Source of the DNA: a virus
Direction: 5' to 3' (one strand)
Length of the DNA stretch: 48,389 nt
IMG/VR virus record: IMGVR_UViG_3300032223_002295
Coordinates: 1-48,389 of that record
Shown here: piece after piece, positions 47,718 through 48,389 of the stretch
How positions within the stretch are numbered: the stretch's first letter is position 1
How the letters are laid out: each line of letters opens with the position of its first letter
The notes under the pieces: model-generated
Databases searched by the model: none
What the model saw: the letters and a program-made list of their open reading frames with translations, nothing else
What the model was told of the DNA's origin: nothing
Translations under genes and position numbers: made by a program

Positions 47718-48074
47718 ATGAAAAACTGGTTTGTAAGATTTAATAAAAAGGTTGAAGAGTTTTCAGATAAAGTTGCTGATATTTCAGCAAATCCACTTTT
47801 TATTATCTTTCATATCGTTTGGTGGGGCGTTTGGATAGGATTTAAAATTGAACCCTTTCCTTTTGGACTATTAACCCTAGTAGTATCTTTAGAGGCTATT
47901 GTTTTATCTTCACTATTGCTTTCATCAGGCAATAGGGAGGGTGAAGCGGAAAAGAAAATAGCTCGTAAAGACCTAAGAATCAGTACGGAAACCAACATGA
48001 TGGTTGAAGAAATCCATGATATTTTGCGGGATCTTCAAGAAGACGTTCGTTTCCTTAAAGATGAGGAGGACTAA
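47718..48074 (+). CDS. DUF1003 membrane protein (118 aa)
   Basis: The family signature is visible: 'NPLFIIFHIVWWGVWI' (TM1), 'EPFPFGLLTLVVSLEAIVLSS' (TM2, cut here), 'RKDL' and a charged C-terminal helix. DUF1003 proteins are small bacterial membrane proteins of unknown function. The C-terminal half is a likely coiled coil ('EEIHDILRDLQEDVRFLKDE'). A strong GAGGAGGA inside its end serves the next small gene. Confidence 0.75.
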   Translation: MKNWFVRFNKKVEEFSDKVADISANPLFIIFHIVWWGVWIGFKIEPFPFGLLTLVVSLEAIVLSSLLLSSGNREGEAEKKIARKDLRISTETNMMVEEIHDILRDLQEDVRFLKDEED

Positions 48075-48160
48075 TGGATTGTTGGTTACTATGGGCATCA
48101 ATGCTCGTTATATTAAGTTTATCTTTTAAGTGCCATTTCAAGCGTTCGCACAAGCAATAA
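48074..48160 (+). CDS. 28-aa small membrane peptide
   Basis: Very short gene with a near-consensus GAGGAGGA ribosome site and a TAATG junction. The product has a hydrophobic core ('LLWASMLVILSLSF') followed by a basic, His/Cys-containing end. The strong ribosome site favours a real gene. Function unknown, possibly linked to the DUF1003 protein. Confidence 0.55.
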   Translation: MDCWLLWASMLVILSLSFKCHFKRSHKQ

Positions 48161-48162
48161 TA

Positions 48163-48191
48163 TTGACAGCTTGACCTTTAAATGATAGGAT
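48163..48191 (+). promoter_or_regulatory. Leaderless promoter TTGACA-17-(TGA)TAGGAT
   Basis: Perfect -35 (48163-48168), 17-nt spacer, extended TGA and -10 TAGGAT (48186-48191). The ATG at 48198 is 6 nt after the -10, so the RNA should start at the ATG. Same geometry as the promoter at 35093. Confidence 0.7.
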
Positions 48192-48197
48192 AGCACA

Positions 48198-48389
48198 ATG
48201 AATCAAGAAGAGATCATCCAGCTAATACTGGATAGATACTTGTTATGTCCTCAAATTGAAAATTACACTTGCGACCTATGGTGGAAGCATGACGATTGCC
48301 TTGTCTTATGGCAATTATTACATGAAATTAACCCAGACAAATACCCTAAGCCTCCCCTTGAGGACAATTGGCATATTAAAAAGATGGAA
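48198..48389 (+). CDS. Hypothetical protein, 3' truncated by window end
   Basis: Open for 64 codons to the end of the window. Features are 'EEIIQLILDRYLLCP', then Trp pairs ('LWWKHDDC') and 'DKYPKPPLED'. It starts from a predicted leaderless promoter with no ribosome site. No family recognised; the rest lies outside the window. Confidence 0.5.
   Translation, partial: MNQEEIIQLILDRYLLCPQIENYTCDLWWKHDDCLVLWQLLHEINPDKYPKPPLEDNWHIKKME

Noticed and set aside
1-48389. Integrated prophage
   Set aside because: No integrase, excisionase-attP arrangement, repressor cluster or host flank is visible; a lytic phage or an incomplete contig is more likely.

Overview
The window is one continuous stretch of a tailed-phage (Caudoviricetes) genome, open at both ends. 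Nearly every gene is on the + strand, genes are packed with ATGA, TAATG and TAGTG junctions, and base composition is clearly AT-rich. A WhiB-type Fe-S regulator with all four cysteines and a DUF7455-like zinc protein point to an actinobacterial host. AT-richness combined with an actinobacterial host suggests the low-GC freshwater Actinobacteria (Nanopelagicales/acI-like). That host assignment is inference, not something the sequence proves.

Layout. (1) 1-14.1 kb: tail module with the C-terminus of a tape-measure-like protein, a small tail protein, a 1450-aa tail hub-like protein, and two giant fibre/adhesin proteins of 1139 and 1413 aa with Fn3-like domains and one InlB/Flg_new-type repeat. 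(2) 14.1-18 kb: small proteins, two tandem 2-oxoglutarate/Fe(II) oxygenases, an HNH endonuclease, a metallophosphoesterase and a holin-like protein. (3) 17.8-30 kb: replication and recombination with DnaB-like helicase, CHC2/Toprim primase, ssDNA-binding protein, DnaE-type polymerase, RecA, a small PD-(D/E)XK-like protein, a Cas4-like exonuclease and a RuvC-like resolvase. (4) 30-32.6 kb: GT2 glycosyltransferase, methyltransferase, sugar epimerase and a DUF1599/MazG-like protein. (5) 32.6-35.1 kb: FmdB zinc ribbon and small and large terminase. (6) 35.1-36.5 kb: small genes, three tRNAs (Asn, Met-type CAT, Gln) and an unidentified structured element with a perfect 12-bp closing stem. (7) 36.5-38.7 kb: capsid-decoration-like proteins and a second glycosyltransferase. 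(8) 38.8-48.4 kb: a right arm of accessory genes: Hsp20, Dps, tRNA-Leu, tRNA-Arg, a YspA-like SLOG protein, GroES, WhiB, thioredoxin, an HslV-like Ntn protease, a host-like secreted coiled-coil protein, a PnuC-like membrane protein and a DUF1003 protein.

The most interesting aggregate is region 8. One phage arm carries a small heat-shock protein, a co-chaperonin, an HslV-type peptidase without a visible HslU, a ferroxidase-complete Dps, a thioredoxin and a WhiB regulator. Several of these have their own strong promoters. It reads as a proteostasis/redox takeover cassette.

Two regulatory themes recur. First, extended -10 promoters (TGN-TATAAT), together with at least six genes whose -10 box lies only 5-9 nt from the start codon, imply leaderless mRNAs. 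Second, an ACTAAC + AAAGGA-type leader precedes several stand-alone genes (secreted protein, GroES, a 48-aa basic protein and, more loosely, others). The major capsid, portal and endolysin genes are not seen and probably lie outside the window.
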